Source: CAVVSQ01 sp963848825 (GTDB taxonomy: Bacteria > Planctomycetota > Planctomycetia > Gemmatales > Gemmataceae). Taken from it: a stretch of DNA of 64,000 nucleotides. A program made the translations under genes and the position numbers. Shown piece by piece: positions 17,483 through 27,368 of this stretch (positions are counted from its first letter, which is position 1; each line of letters starts with the position of its first letter). The notes beneath the pieces are model-generated. The model was given only the letters and a program-made list of their open reading frames with translations. It did no database searches and was not told the origin of the DNA. Where the stretch lies: positions 372,001 to 436,000 of the forward strand of contig CAWKFA010000009.1 in the NCBI GenBank assembly GCA_963848825.1, written 5' to 3'.

Positions 17483-18484
17483 ATGAATATCGGCATCACT
17501 TTCGACCTGAAAAGCCAAGGGCCCATGGACGCTTCCATGCCCGACGATTTTCAGGAAGAGTTCGATAGTCCCCATACGATTGAGGCCATCGCCGCCGTCC
17601 TGCGCGGCCTGGGGCATCGCGTCGCTCTTCTGGGGGACAACCGCGAGTTTCTGGAAAAAGTACTGGCGGATCCGCCCGACTTTGTCTTCAATTTCGCCGA
17701 GGGCACCGGCGTCAGCCGCGCACGCGAGGCGCGGGTGCCGGCCGTGCTCGAAATGCTCGACATTCCTTACACGGGTTCGGACCCGTTGACGATGGCGCTG
17801 ACCCTGGACAAGGATTGCGCCAAGACCATTGTGGCAGCCGCGGGCGTCGCGGTGCCGCCCAGTGTGCTGCTGGCTCCCGAACAGAGCCTGGGCGACCTGG
17901 AGGCAGAGATCGGTGCCCTGGCATTCCCCCTGGTGGTCAAGCCGGCATGGGAGGGCTCCAGCAAGGGAATTCGCGCGAGCTGCCTGGTCAAAAACGCTGC
18001 CGGCCTCGTGGATGTCGTCGCCTCCTTGCGGCACGATCATCGCCAGCCAATCTTGCTGGAAGAGTACATCGAAGGAGACGAGCTTACGGTTGGCGTTTAC
18101 GGGAACGAACCTGCCCGCATTCTCGGCGTCATGAGCGTCGTGCCACGCTATGCGGTCGAGCAGTTTATCTATAGTCTCGAGATCAAACGCGACTATCGGC
18201 GTTTGGTGAAATACGAGTGTCCCGCTCCCCTGGCCCCGCGGGTAATGGAGCGGGTCGAAGAAGCCACGATGGCGGCCTTCAAGGCGCTCGGTTGCCGCGA
18301 CATTGCACGCGTCGATTTTCGGGTGCGTGCTGGCATCCCTTATTTTCTTGAGGTAAACCCGTTGCCTGGACTGAATCCCGACGATAGCGATTTGGTCATC
18401 ATGGCGAATCTGGTGGGCTGGAGTTACGGCAAACTCATTGAGACTATTGTCGATGCCGCCAGCAAACGCCATAAAAGAAAATGA
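17483..18484 (+). CDS. D-Ala-D-Ala-ligase-like ATP-grasp ligase, first copy
   Basis: The 333-residue protein is an intact ATP-grasp enzyme of the D-alanine:D-alanine ligase type, which activates a carboxylate as acyl phosphate and joins it to an amine. The ATP-binding parts FPLVVKPAWEGSSKGIR and PILLEEYIEGDELTVGVYG are clear, and the Mg-binding end reads ARVDFRVRAGIPYFLEVNPL followed by PGLNPDDSD. VPAVLEMLDIPYTGSDPLTM is the N-terminal domain boundary. It follows kamA and is followed 72 bases later by a second, related ligase. True Ddl enzymes are usually near mur genes; none is here, so a substrate other than D-alanine is likely. That is inference. Confidence 0.85.
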   Translation: MNIGITFDLKSQGPMDASMPDDFQEEFDSPHTIEAIAAVLRGLGHRVALLGDNREFLEKVLADPPDFVFNFAEGTGVSRAREARVPAVLEMLDIPYTGSDPLTMALTLDKDCAKTIVAAAGVAVPPSVLLAPEQSLGDLEAEIGALAFPLVVKPAWEGSSKGIRASCLVKNAAGLVDVVASLRHDHRQPILLEEYIEGDELTVGVYGNEPARILGVMSVVPRYAVEQFIYSLEIKRDYRRLVKYECPAPLAPRVMERVEEATMAAFKALGCRDIARVDFRVRAGIPYFLEVNPLPGLNPDDSDLVIMANLVGWSYGKLIETIVDAASKRHKRK

Positions 18485-18556
18485 GTGCTCGCAATGTTTG
18501 TCTCTGCTCCTGAGTTTTTCAACGGGTGATCTTTTTTTGGTAGTAGGTAAAGTTTT

Positions 18557-19617
18557 ATGGCTGAACCTCTTGTCCTGGTACTTTACAACCACCCCTCGTT
18601 GCCGGGCGATCATCCGGATGCTTATTCCGAACATTCCGTGGTGGAAATCGCTCAAGACATGGCGGCGATCCTGGAGGCCGATGGCGGTTTTCGCACCGCC
18701 CTTTTAGGCCTCAAGCAGGACCCAACCGTCCTCTGGTCGGAAATGCGCCGACGTAAGCCCGCCGTGGTCTTCAATCTCTTCGAGGGCAACCTGGAAAACA
18801 CCGATACGGAGTCCTACGTCGCAGGGCTTCTTCAGTGGAAAGGCATTCCTTTCACTGGTTCGCCCATGCTGGCTCTTTCGCTGGCGCGTTCCAAGCACCT
18901 GGCCAAGGCGCTCCTGCGCGGGGCCGGCATACCCACCCCCGACTTCATGGCCGTGAGCGAGCTGCCTGTTCCCCCCTGCACCCTGGAATGGCCCGTCATT
19001 GTCAAGCCGGCGCTGCAAGACGCCAGCGTGGGCCTCGATCAGGAGAGCGTGTGTGTCGATCAAGAGCAGCTTGACCACCGCGTCCAATATGTCATGGAGA
19101 CCTATGGGGGACCGGTGCTGATCGAAGAATTCATTTACGGCCGCGAATTCAACGTGGCGCTGGTTGAACTTGCCGGAACTGCAATATCTGCCGCCCGCTG
19201 AAATCGTCTTCCCGACCCAACGGCCCGGTTTCTGGCCCATTCTCACCTATGATGGCAAATGGAAGCCGGAGTCCAGTGATTACGAAAGTACGCCGCCAAG
19301 GTATCCGGCCGACATTTCGCCGCGCCTGGCCGAACGCCTGGGTAGCATCGCGATGCAGGCTTACCGGCTGGTGGGTTGTCGGGATTACGCCGCGCGTCGA
19401 TTTCCGCATGAAGCCAAACGGCAAACCCTACGTGCTGGAGGTCAACCCGAACCCGGAAATCAGTACCGACGCTGGGTTCGCCGGTTGTTTGGGATCGGCG
19501 ACGGTGACTTACAAGGAGTTCATCATTCGGCTGGTTCGCCATGCCATGAACCGGCCCAAGGGCCCGGTGCCGAACTTCGCCATGAATCGCTGTCTTTCGC
19601 TGCAACCGGTGAACTGA
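18557..19617 (+). CDS. D-Ala-D-Ala-ligase-like ATP-grasp ligase, second copy, frameshifted
   Basis: A second ATP-grasp protein of about 350 residues. The first part has FNLFEGNLENTDTESYVAGL, KGIPFTGSPMLALSLARSKH and the nucleotide-binding WPVIVKPALQDASVGLDQES and VLIEEFIYGREFNVALVE. The frame shifts near 19165 (continuing LPPAEIVFPTQRPGFWPILT) and near 19390, giving ARVDFRMKPNGKPYVLEVNP and NPEISTDAGF with the Mg ligands. Compared with the first copy it is diverged (different specificity loop), so the two probably join different partners rather than being redundant. The frame breaks look like single-base errors, one of them an extra base near 19390. Confidence 0.83.
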
Positions 19618-19651
19618 TGCCGGCGTCGCCTGGCGCTATACGGATGGTGTT

Positions 19652-21227
19652 ATGGGTCCGCAAGTTGCCTACGACGAACTTATCGAACGCTTCAAGGAAA
19701 CACGGCTGATCGAATCCATCGGCAGTGTCCTTGGCTGGGATGAGCGAACGTATATGCCCCTGAAGGGCGGGCCACACCGCGCCGAACAAATGGCGCTTCT
19801 GGCCCGCCTCGGTCATGAACAGCTCACTTCCCCACGTCTGGGCGAACTTTTACATATTCTCGAAGCAGCGCCAGTCACAGGGGAATCGGCTTCGATTGCC
19901 GCCGTCAATGGCGCGAAATCCGACGGCTTTACGACTTGGCCGTCAAGGTCCCCAGTTCGCTGGTGGAGGAATTGGCACGCACTGCCACACGTGCCCAGGG
20001 CATTTGGCAGGAGGCGCGCAAGAATAACGATTTCCCGTCGTTTGCGCCATGGCTCGAAAAGATCGTTCATCTGAAGCGACAAGAAGCCCAGGCGCTCGGC
20101 TATCGCGCTGTTCCCTATGACGCCCTTCTGGACCAGTATGAACCGGGCGCCACGACCGCGGAACTGACCGCTGTTTTTGCTTTGCTGCGCCAGGACCTCG
20201 TTCCCCTGGTGGAGGCTATCGCCGCAACCGGAAAAAAGCCGCGCGCCGATGTGTTTAGCCGCGAGTACCCGCTGGATCGCCAACACTTTTTTGGCCAGGC
20301 GGCGGCAGCGGCCATTGGCTTCGATTTCACGGCCGGGCGCCTCGACACCACCACGCATCCCTTTTGCAGCGGCATGGGCCCGGGCGATTGCAGGCTCACC
20401 ACCCGCTACAACCTCCGCGAACTCAATCAGGGTTTCTTCGGCATCTTGCACGAGGCCGGGCATGGCATTTACGAGCAGGGCTTGCTGGGGCGCCATTACG
20501 GGACCCCCATGGGTTCAGCCGTCTCCCTGGGTATCCATGAGTCGCAATCGCGCCTCTGGGAAAATCAGGTCGGTCGCTCCCGGCCCTTCTGGGAGCATTT
20601 TTTCCCACGTGCCCAGCAGATGTTTCCGGGCACCCTGGATGACGTGAGCCTGGACGATTTCCTGTTCGCGATCAATAGCGTCGCCAAATCCTTCATTCGC
20701 GTGGAGGCCGACGAGGCGACCTACAACATGCACATCATTCTGCGCTTCGAGCTCGAACAAGCCTTGATCGCCGGCGATCTGCAGCCCAAGGACGTGCCCG
20801 GCGCCTGGGACGAAAAGTTTCGCCAATCCTTCGGGCTCACGCCGCCCACCGCCGCGCAGGGTTGCCTGCAAGACATTCACTGGAGCATGGGCGGCCTGGG
20901 ATATTTTCCCACGTATACCCTGGGAAATCTTTTCGCGGCGCAGCTCATGGAACAGGCACGGAAAGATTTGCCCAATCTGGAAAATGATTTTGCGCCGGCC
21001 ACTTCGGGCGACTTAAATCGTGGCTCAATCAAAAAGTGCATCAACCGGGGCAGCAATATCGCTCGCGCGACCTGGTGCGGACCATCACGGGGCAGGAACT
21101 CAGCCCCAAACCACTCGTCAATTACTTGCGGACGAAATACTCGGCGCTTTACGGCATCTACGCGGCGACCGCAAGAGTTCACATCATGTCAAAGCGCCGA
21201 TCAAATCCAAGCGCGCCGCATTGTTAG
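19652..21227 (+). CDS. M32 (Taq-type) metallocarboxypeptidase, frameshifted
   Basis: This is a zinc carboxypeptidase of family M32, about 510 residues. The zinc motif is GILHEAGHGIYEQGL and the third ligand and neighbours are in GIHESQSRLWENQVGRSR. The N-terminus has IESIGSVLGWDERTYMP, typical of the family, and the C-terminus PLVNYLRTKYSALYGI. Breaks occur near 19915 and 21010; one added base joins each. M32 enzymes trim single C-terminal residues and are cytoplasmic. Its position 35 bases behind the second ATP-grasp gene suggests a role in the same pathway, for example hydrolysing or maturing a peptide-like product, but M32 genes are also common as stand-alone housekeeping genes. It ends tail-to-tail with the next gene, overlapping four bases. 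Confidence 0.85.
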
Positions 21228-22345
21228 ATACTCAGGTCCCCCGTCACGTCGATCGTGTATTCAAGGAAATAGGAACTCAAGTAATTGAACTTGGGGTTCT
21301 TGAATTTCACCAGAGTGCGCGTTGGTACCTGGTGGATAAGGGTTCCATTGTTCGGCAGATCGAGGTAGGGGTCGCCGCTGGCCGTGAAGCCGGCCGCGTT
21401 CGCGACGGTTGTGTCGGGAGGCAGGTTCGAGAGTACGGCGAAGTTTGGCCCCGGATTATCCGTCTTGCTTCGATTGATGATGGTGATGTTGCCGTCAAAG
21501 GTCTGCGAGGAAGGGTTGTAGACGTAGCGCAACGGTCGGTAGGTATCGATGCGGCCGGCTGCCAACCCGCCGATCAGCACCCAGGAATCGAGGATCGTGT
21601 CGGAAACGTCGGCGATGGCGAGTTTGATGTGATTCGTGACCCCTTCATGAACGGGCACGACGATCGGCAATACCGTGGTGAAACCATCCATCTGTGTGAA
21701 GTGCCCGCCGCCGGTATTATCGATGAAAAACTGGGAGTTTGCTCCCGGGTTGATCGTGTTGATTGACACCGGGTCGTTTGTACCCGGGACCAGGGCCACA
21801 TTTTGCCCGTTGATATAGAACGCGAACACATCGTTGAAGGCGGAACCGACGAATTCGAGATATTCCTCGGAACCGAAGACGTAATGGAAAGTAAGCACGT
21901 TCCCCTTGGGAACAAAGTCGAACTCCAGGACCGATGCATCCAGGGTCGGGTTTGGCGTGGCCAGGGTATCGAGATCGGTGTCGCCGGACGTGCCGTTGGT
22001 GGTCGAGAAGGAGGTACTGTTATTGGGCCCGACGACGGCCTTGGCGCTGCCAGAACTCAGCACGACGCCGGTATCGATGCCGACCGAGTTGGCCCCGCCC
22101 GTGAATACCCCCGCCGCTACAGCGGCGCCGGTATATTTGACGTTGGTGACCGACAAGGATGTGCCGGTGCCGAGAAGGGTGTTCACCAGCGCCTGGGCGT
22201 TAATGGTGGTCAGGTTGGTGACGCCCGTAACCGGGACCAGGCGGTCTTCCAGGTTCTCGAAAGATGGCCGAAAGCGCCTTTGGCAGGGTTTCGGCGCGGG
22301 CGTAGGGGAGGCACCCAGGATCTTTTTTAGCCAGGCAAAGGCCAT
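21224..22345 (-). CDS. Secreted protein with FENLEDRLVP motif and choice-of-anchor L domain
   Basis: The 373-residue protein opens with a basic leader and RRFRPSFENLEDRLVPVTG, the LEPR/ENLEDR-type N-terminal signal of large planctomycete surface proteins. The body resembles the 'choice-of-anchor L' domain: LVNTLLGTGTSLSVTNVKYT, GIDTGVVLSSGSAKAVVGPN, the very characteristic LEFDFVPKGNVLTFHYVFGS and EEYLEFVGSAFNDVFAFYIN, and DSWVLIGGLAAG. Proteins with this domain elsewhere usually end in a sorting tag such as PEP-CTERM; this one ends SSYFLEYTIDVTGDLSI with no tag. It probably goes to the cell surface. It is 22 bases downstream of the BBP7-type barrel gene. Confidence 0.8.
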   Translation of the reverse strand: MAFAWLKKILGASPTPAPKPCQRRFRPSFENLEDRLVPVTGVTNLTTINAQALVNTLLGTGTSLSVTNVKYTGAAVAAGVFTGGANSVGIDTGVVLSSGSAKAVVGPNNSTSFSTTNGTSGDTDLDTLATPNPTLDASVLEFDFVPKGNVLTFHYVFGSEEYLEFVGSAFNDVFAFYINGQNVALVPGTNDPVSINTINPGANSQFFIDNTGGGHFTQMDGFTTVLPIVVPVHEGVTNHIKLAIADVSDTILDSWVLIGGLAAGRIDTYRPLRYVYNPSSQTFDGNITIINRSKTDNPGPNFAVLSNLPPDTTVANAAGFTASGDPYLDLPNNGTLIHQVPTRTLVKFKNPKFNYLSSYFLEYTIDVTGDLSI

Positions 22346-22366
22346 GTCAGTGTTCCTCTTGGTTTT

Positions 22367-23628
22367 TTAGAAAACCAGTTCGATGCCCAGATTGAAGTAG
22401 TTGGTCCAGAAGTTCGAATCGTTGATCGTGGTGGGCCGAGGCGGCGAAGCCGGCCCAACCTGCGCGGGTGAGTTGAGCGGTTGAATGGTGACATTGCGAT
22501 TCAGTTGGTCCGCCGTCCGTGCGACGTGCGTCATTTCCATGAGCCCATAGCCTAGCGTGATTTTGATAGTGTCCGTCAAGTTTAAATGCAGCTTGAGGGC
22601 GAATTCCGGAATCACGGAAAAGGTGTTATGCGTGTATTGACCAATGTTCGATGGCTGGGCGAATAACCCCTGGTTAGCCGACACCGTTTGGCCGGTCGTT
22701 TGATTGGTCACGGAGGTGAAGCCATTGATATTGAGCGTTTCGTTGTTATTGCCCGCGGAGATTTTGCCGAGCAAATCCACGGTGACGCCCTGCCAGCGAT
22801 AGCGAAACTGGGTGCCGACCTGGCCACCCAGGAAGATGTTGCGGGTCGTGAAGTTGTCCTGAATAACGAAGGTGCTTCCCGAGCCGATCGGCAGGTCGTT
22901 ACTGGTTTCGTTGCTGGCATAGCGGTCGTCGATTCGGACAAAACGCGGCCCAGCCAGGAGAAAGAGGCTGGGGCCATTGGGGCTGTAGCCTGTCAAGTTA
23001 TAACGAAAGCTGGCGTCGGCCCCCATGATGCGGGTAAAGAAGCCCACGTTGACGTCGCCGGCCATGACGCCGGGTACGGCTCGTGAATCGAGATCCTCGA
23101 CGCCCAGGCCGGTATTGAAAAAGGGACGGCCCAGCACCGGGTCGTTCGCGTTGCCCTGGTTGTTTTGGTGAAACCGGCTGGGGCCCCATTCGGACATGAA
23201 ACCGCTCAGCTCGATGCCCAGGCATTCCGGTTCCTCGGTCAACCAATACGTCGCGGTGAGTTTAGTGCCCACATGGGGATTTTCCTTGAAGGTGCTGGCG
23301 TCCGCGATGATACGGGTACCCGGCTGGCCAATAGCCCCGGGAACGGGGTCCGTGGCACTGCCGGTAGTGGCCAGGGGAAAGCGTGGGTTGGGCCGGCTAA
23401 AGAGAAAATAGACCAGTTCGCTCGTGAGCTCCCAACGCGGATGGTATTCCGAGGCCAGCCGCGGCGGGTCCGGCGCGAACTCGGGGCCCGACGTCGGAGC
23501 GTCCGTAAAGCTATTTACTGGCAGCCCTGGCGCATCCGTTTGGGCAAGAAGCTGCGACACGGTGCAAAGCCAAGCCCGGCCATTGCCAGCAATGTCGTTC
23601 GTAGTGCTCTTAACCAGAATTTGCCCAT
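22367..23628 (-). CDS. BBP7-type outer-membrane beta-barrel protein, frameshifted near the start
   Basis: A beta-barrel outer-membrane protein of the planctomycete BBP7 type, about 420 residues. A signal peptide (MGKFWLRALRTTLLAMAGLG) is in one frame and the mature protein, from AQTDAPGLPVNSFTDAP, in another; the break is near 23545. Alternating hydrophobic strands and the periodic aromatic/glycine pattern (LFLLAGPRFVRIDDRY, NIFLGGQVGTQFRYRWQ) run to the end, FWTNYFNLGIELVF, with the terminal aromatic residue expected for barrel insertion. The ATG at 23628 has GAGGGAG upstream. About 260 bases upstream are non-coding. Its ligand or transport role is unknown. Confidence 0.8.
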
Positions 23629-23885
23629 GTCTCCCTCGTCGGAAACAAACCTTCCTGGAGGACCGATTGCTAAGTGTATCGTCCGCATAGGCAGTATTCT
23701 TGATACATTCCGCAAAGGAAGCAAAGTCCGCCAGGTTTCCCCAGTTACCCGGCCGGCAATGGCACCCGAAAAGTGCCTCGCTTGACTTGAATGGCTTCAG
23801 GGTATTGCCCGTGTTCCCGGAAAACCTGCTGCAGATGTGGAGGTGGGTGGGGTTTGGCGGTGGTGCCATTTGGCGGGAAGGTACT

Positions 23886-24572
23886 CTACAGGCCTGTCTT
23901 CGATTTGTGCAAAGCCAGATTGGTGACGAAATCGGCATGCTTGGGGGAGCGGATGCCCTCGCCAAGCCTGGCTAAAACGGTAGCCATGTCGCTTTCAAGC
24001 AGTGCTTTGCCATCCAGCCACAAGCCGGGAAACCTGGGTGAGCGCCATACGCCGTCGGCGTCGGGTGGCAGCAGTTGATAATGATCCTTCGCCAGACAAT
24101 GCCAGCGAATTTCCTGTTCATAAAGCAGAACGGCAAGATATTCGGGAACTCCCGCCTGTTCGTAGAGCTCAAGCTTTTGATGAAGGTCGTAGGCGGCGCT
24201 CGACCTGCATATCTCAACCACGAGTTCCGGCGGTCCAGCCAGATAATCCCCAACGAGGCGTGTCAGGCCACCGAATTCGGGCAAAATGCGCAAGTGAAGG
24301 TCAGGCTGGGGCGAGTCCTCCCGGAGCAGCGACGTTGTGTTATGGCTTATTTTGGTTCCCGGCGTCGCCTCGGCATATGTGCCAAGCAACAAACCTAGCT
24401 GCCCTTCCATGTCGCCATGTTCGAGCGTTACTGGGGATGGCGTATAAACAATACCGGCAATGAGTTCGGCGCGCTTGATTTCGGGATGGGCGTGCCAACG
24501 GCGCAAGAATTCGCCGCGATCCAATTTATCGCCAGCAACCAGAGGTGGCGAGGGTTGGTCAACCGTGCGCAA
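23886..24572 (-). CDS. Uma2 family (DUF820) putative restriction-endonuclease-fold protein
   Basis: The 228-residue protein has the Uma2 layout: RAELIAGIVYTPSPVTLEHG, then QPDLHLRI, PPELVVEICRSSAAYDLHQK and LELYEQAGVPEYLAV. The PD-(D/E)XK-like residues D...E..K are in place. Such genes are hugely expanded in planctomycetes and cyanobacteria; the biological target is not known. The start codon is probably TTG at 24572 since no ATG precedes the similarity. It is intact and stands alone. Confidence 0.82.
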   Translation of the reverse strand: MRTVDQPSPPLVAGDKLDRGEFLRRWHAHPEIKRAELIAGIVYTPSPVTLEHGDMEGQLGLLLGTYAEATPGTKISHNTTSLLREDSPQPDLHLRILPEFGGLTRLVGDYLAGPPELVVEICRSSAAYDLHQKLELYEQAGVPEYLAVLLYEQEIRWHCLAKDHYQLLPPDADGVWRSPRFPGLWLDGKALLESDMATVLARLGEGIRSPKHADFVTNLALHKSKTGL

Positions 24573-24633
24573 GTCGTGTGGCCTCCCCAGGTGAACTACA
24601 TAAATAGTAGCTCACTCCGGCGGAAATCTCAAT

Positions 24634-25839
24634 TCATGCCCGGCAAAGTGGGTGCTTCAGTGACACCCAGTGGCCATCCTGCGCACTGCTGGCCACGCAC
24701 TGGGTGATGAAGTTCATGCCGTCCACGCCGTCAGCCACGTTGGGATAGAGGCTCTTGGCGCTGTCAAATTTTTGACCCGCGGCGCACCGCGTGATGTCCT
24801 CGAAAACCGCGGTATAAACGTTGGCGAAGGCCTCGAAGAATGCCTCGTGATGTCCGCTCGGCAGCCGGCAAGACGCCTTGGCGGTGTCCGCGATCCACGG
24901 AGCGTTCGGGTCGCGCGTGTACATGCGGTGCGGCTGGCCGTTGACGCGGAACATCAGGCGGTTGGGCTTCTCCTGATGCCATTCCAGAGCGCCCTTGGTG
25001 CCGTCAATTTCGATCCACAGGTCGTTTTCACGGCCATGAGAAATTTGCGACGCCGTTACCGTGCCGAGCGCGCCCTTTTGGTAGCGGATCGCCGCCACGC
25101 CGTAGTCGTCCAGCTCGCGGCCGGGCGCGAACGTTCTCAGCAGGCAGGAGACCTGTTCGGGCAACTCGCCGGTGATGAAACGTCCCAGGTTATAGGCATG
25201 CGTGCCGATGTCGCCGAAGCAGCCGGCGATGCCGGAACGTTTTGGGTCAGTCCGCCAGGCCGGCCTGTTTCTCCAGATTGCCGCCGCGTTCCTGGCGCGT
25301 GCGCAACCACCCTTGAATGTAAAAAGCCCGGATGGCGTTTATCTCCCCGATCTCGCCGGCCTGAACCATGCGCCTTGGCCTGGCGGACCATCGGGATAGC
25401 CCGTGTAATTGTGGGTGACACCGAAGACAATGCCGGTGCGCTCCACAATCTTCACGAGCTCTTCCGCCTGCGCCAGGTCGAACGTCAGTGGCTTATCGCA
25501 AATGACATTGATGCCTGCCTCGGCGAAAGCCTTGGCGATCTCAAAATGCGTGTGATTGGGCGTGGCGATGGACACGAAGTCGATGCGCTTGTCCGCGGGC
25601 AGCTTCTTTTCCCCGTCCACCATTTCTTTATAAGACCCATAGGCCCGCGCGGGCTCGATGCCGTAATCTAGTGCCGACGCCTTGGACTTGGCTGCATCCG
25701 AAGATAATGCGCCAGCGACCAGGTCCGCACGGTGATCGAGTACGGCCGCGATGCTGTGGACGCGACCAATAAACGAGCCCTGGCCGCCACCGACCAGGCC
25801 CATGTGCAGTTTGCGGTTGAGGGGTGCGTTGAGGCTCAT
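24634..25839 (-). CDS. Gfo/Idh/MocA family oxidoreductase, first, frameshifted
   Basis: An NAD(P)-dependent sugar-type oxidoreductase of about 400 residues. The Rossmann start is LHMGLVGGGQGSFIGRVHSI and the family lysine lies in GINVICDKPLTFD. The catalytic region continues after frame breaks near 25375 and 25250 with GIAGCFGDIGTHAYNLGRFI (the conserved GDIGTH histidine) and DGTKGALEWHQEKPNRLMF. The C-terminal ASSAQDGHWVSL is typical. Planctomycetes hold many paralogues acting on sugars, inositols and similar polyols; the substrate is not predictable. It forms a same-strand pair with the next gene. Confidence 0.87.
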
Positions 25840-25934
25840 CGGGGCATGTTCCTTTCGTCAAGGTGTTCGTTAGGGGCCCAGGGCAGACGTGCAGTCGAAG
25901 CCATCTTTGTTCCGGGGAGAGAGCACTTTTGCTT

Positions 25935-27084
25935 CTACAGAGTCACCCAGCGTTCCGTGCGGTGGCTCTTGAGGATGGCCTCGCATAGCAGGATTTCGCG
26001 ATGGCCGTCGGCGAACGTGGGATAAAGGGGTGGCGCGGAAAAATCACCAGCGTCGATATACTCGTAGAAACTGCGGAAGCAATTCTTGAAGGCGTCGGGA
26101 AAGCCCTCGTTGTGGCCGCCGGGGAAGGTGCAAAAACGCCGCGACGTTTCCGTGAGCAGCGACGGGTCGCGCAGTCAGAGCTTCATTCGCCTTGTCGCGC
26201 CGGCCGACCCAGATCTCGTTGGGAGTCTCGCTGTTCCACGCCAGGGCGCACTTCGAACCCGCGATTTCGTAGCGCAGACAGTTCTTGCGACCGGCAGTGA
26301 CCTGCGAGATGTTGAGACTGCCGCGAGCGCCCCCCTTGAAGCGGAACAACACGGCCGCGTAGTCTTCCGTGGTGATGTTCACGGGTTCCGTCTGCATCGG
26401 TGCGGCCGTCTTGCCTGTATAAGTCTGCACTTCACCCTTGGGCCGTTGCCGGACCGGATGCACGGTCTTCAAATCGGCGAACACCGCTTCCACTTCCAGT
26501 CCCGTGATGGAATGTATCAGGTCCATCCAGTGGGTGCCGACATCGCCAACGGCCCGCAATTCGCCACCCTGGTCGGCCAGGACGCGCCAGTTATAATCCG
26601 TTTCATAAAAGAGCCAATCTTGCGTGTAGCTGCCATTGACGGCGAAGATCTGCCCGACGTCGCCGTTCTTCACGCGCTGCCTTGCTTCCAGATTTAGCGG
26701 ATAGAAACGCACGTTGTAACAAACCGCTGCCGCCACCTTGCGCAATCGGGCCAGCTCCACAAGCTCGGCCGATTCTTTCGAATTCATCGCCAGCGGCTTT
26801 TCGCAAAGGACATGTTTGCCGGCCAGCACGGCCTTTTTCGACAGCTCATAGTGCAAGACGTTTGGCACCGCCAGATGGACAGCCTGCACGTTTTTGTCCG
26901 CCAAGACCTCGTCCACATTTTTGTATGCTTTGGGCAGACCGAGACGATCGCGTGCCGTATTCGATTCCTTGTCATCGACGCCAAGGATACCGGTGATCGT
27001 AACCCCCAGGCGGCGCAGTGCCTCGACATGGACGGGCCCGATGAAGCCGGCACCGACGACGGCGGTGTGGATATTGTGCAGCAC
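25935..27084 (-). CDS. Gfo/Idh/MocA family oxidoreductase, second, frameshifted at the C-terminus
   Basis: Another family member, about 380 residues: HTAVVGAGFIGPVHVEALRR at the start, GKHVLCEKPLAMNSKE with the catalytic lysine, AVGDVGTHWMDLIHSITG with the histidine, and KNCLRYEIAGSKCALAWNSE. The main frame runs out near 26130; one base change restores CTFPGGHNEGFPDAFKNCFR and the end REILLCEAILKSHRTERWVTL is reached at 25935. This C-terminal pattern (GGHxEGFPDAFKN...HRxxRWVxV) is usual for the group. It lies about 95 bases upstream of the first oxidoreductase gene, so the two may be one transcript and act on successive steps. Confidence 0.87.
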
Positions 27085-27368
27085 AGGTAGCCCCCTTTAA
27101 GGACGTGGTCGAAAAACGCGGTGTCCCCGGCGGAGAAAACCGCGGGTCGCGTTGAAATAGTGTTTTAGAGGGGTAAGGGGCGAGGGGCGAGGGGTGGCGC
27201 TCTATTGACCGGGTAATGGGACAGCCAAAGGGCGAAACGGCAGCGACGGTGTCGCTCGTGCTCACGGCGCTTCCCGATAGGCCGACCCAAAATTCACATA
27301 GTGGCTACGTACGCACTGATCGGAAGATCGTCAGATCGACTGCGCCAGCGAGGATCGAACGCATTCGG

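Noticed and set aside
17483..19617. Reading the two ATP-grasp genes as peptidoglycan D-Ala-D-Ala ligases
   Set aside because: No mur or dcw genes are near, and both follow kamA; I keep the fold call but not the Ddl function.
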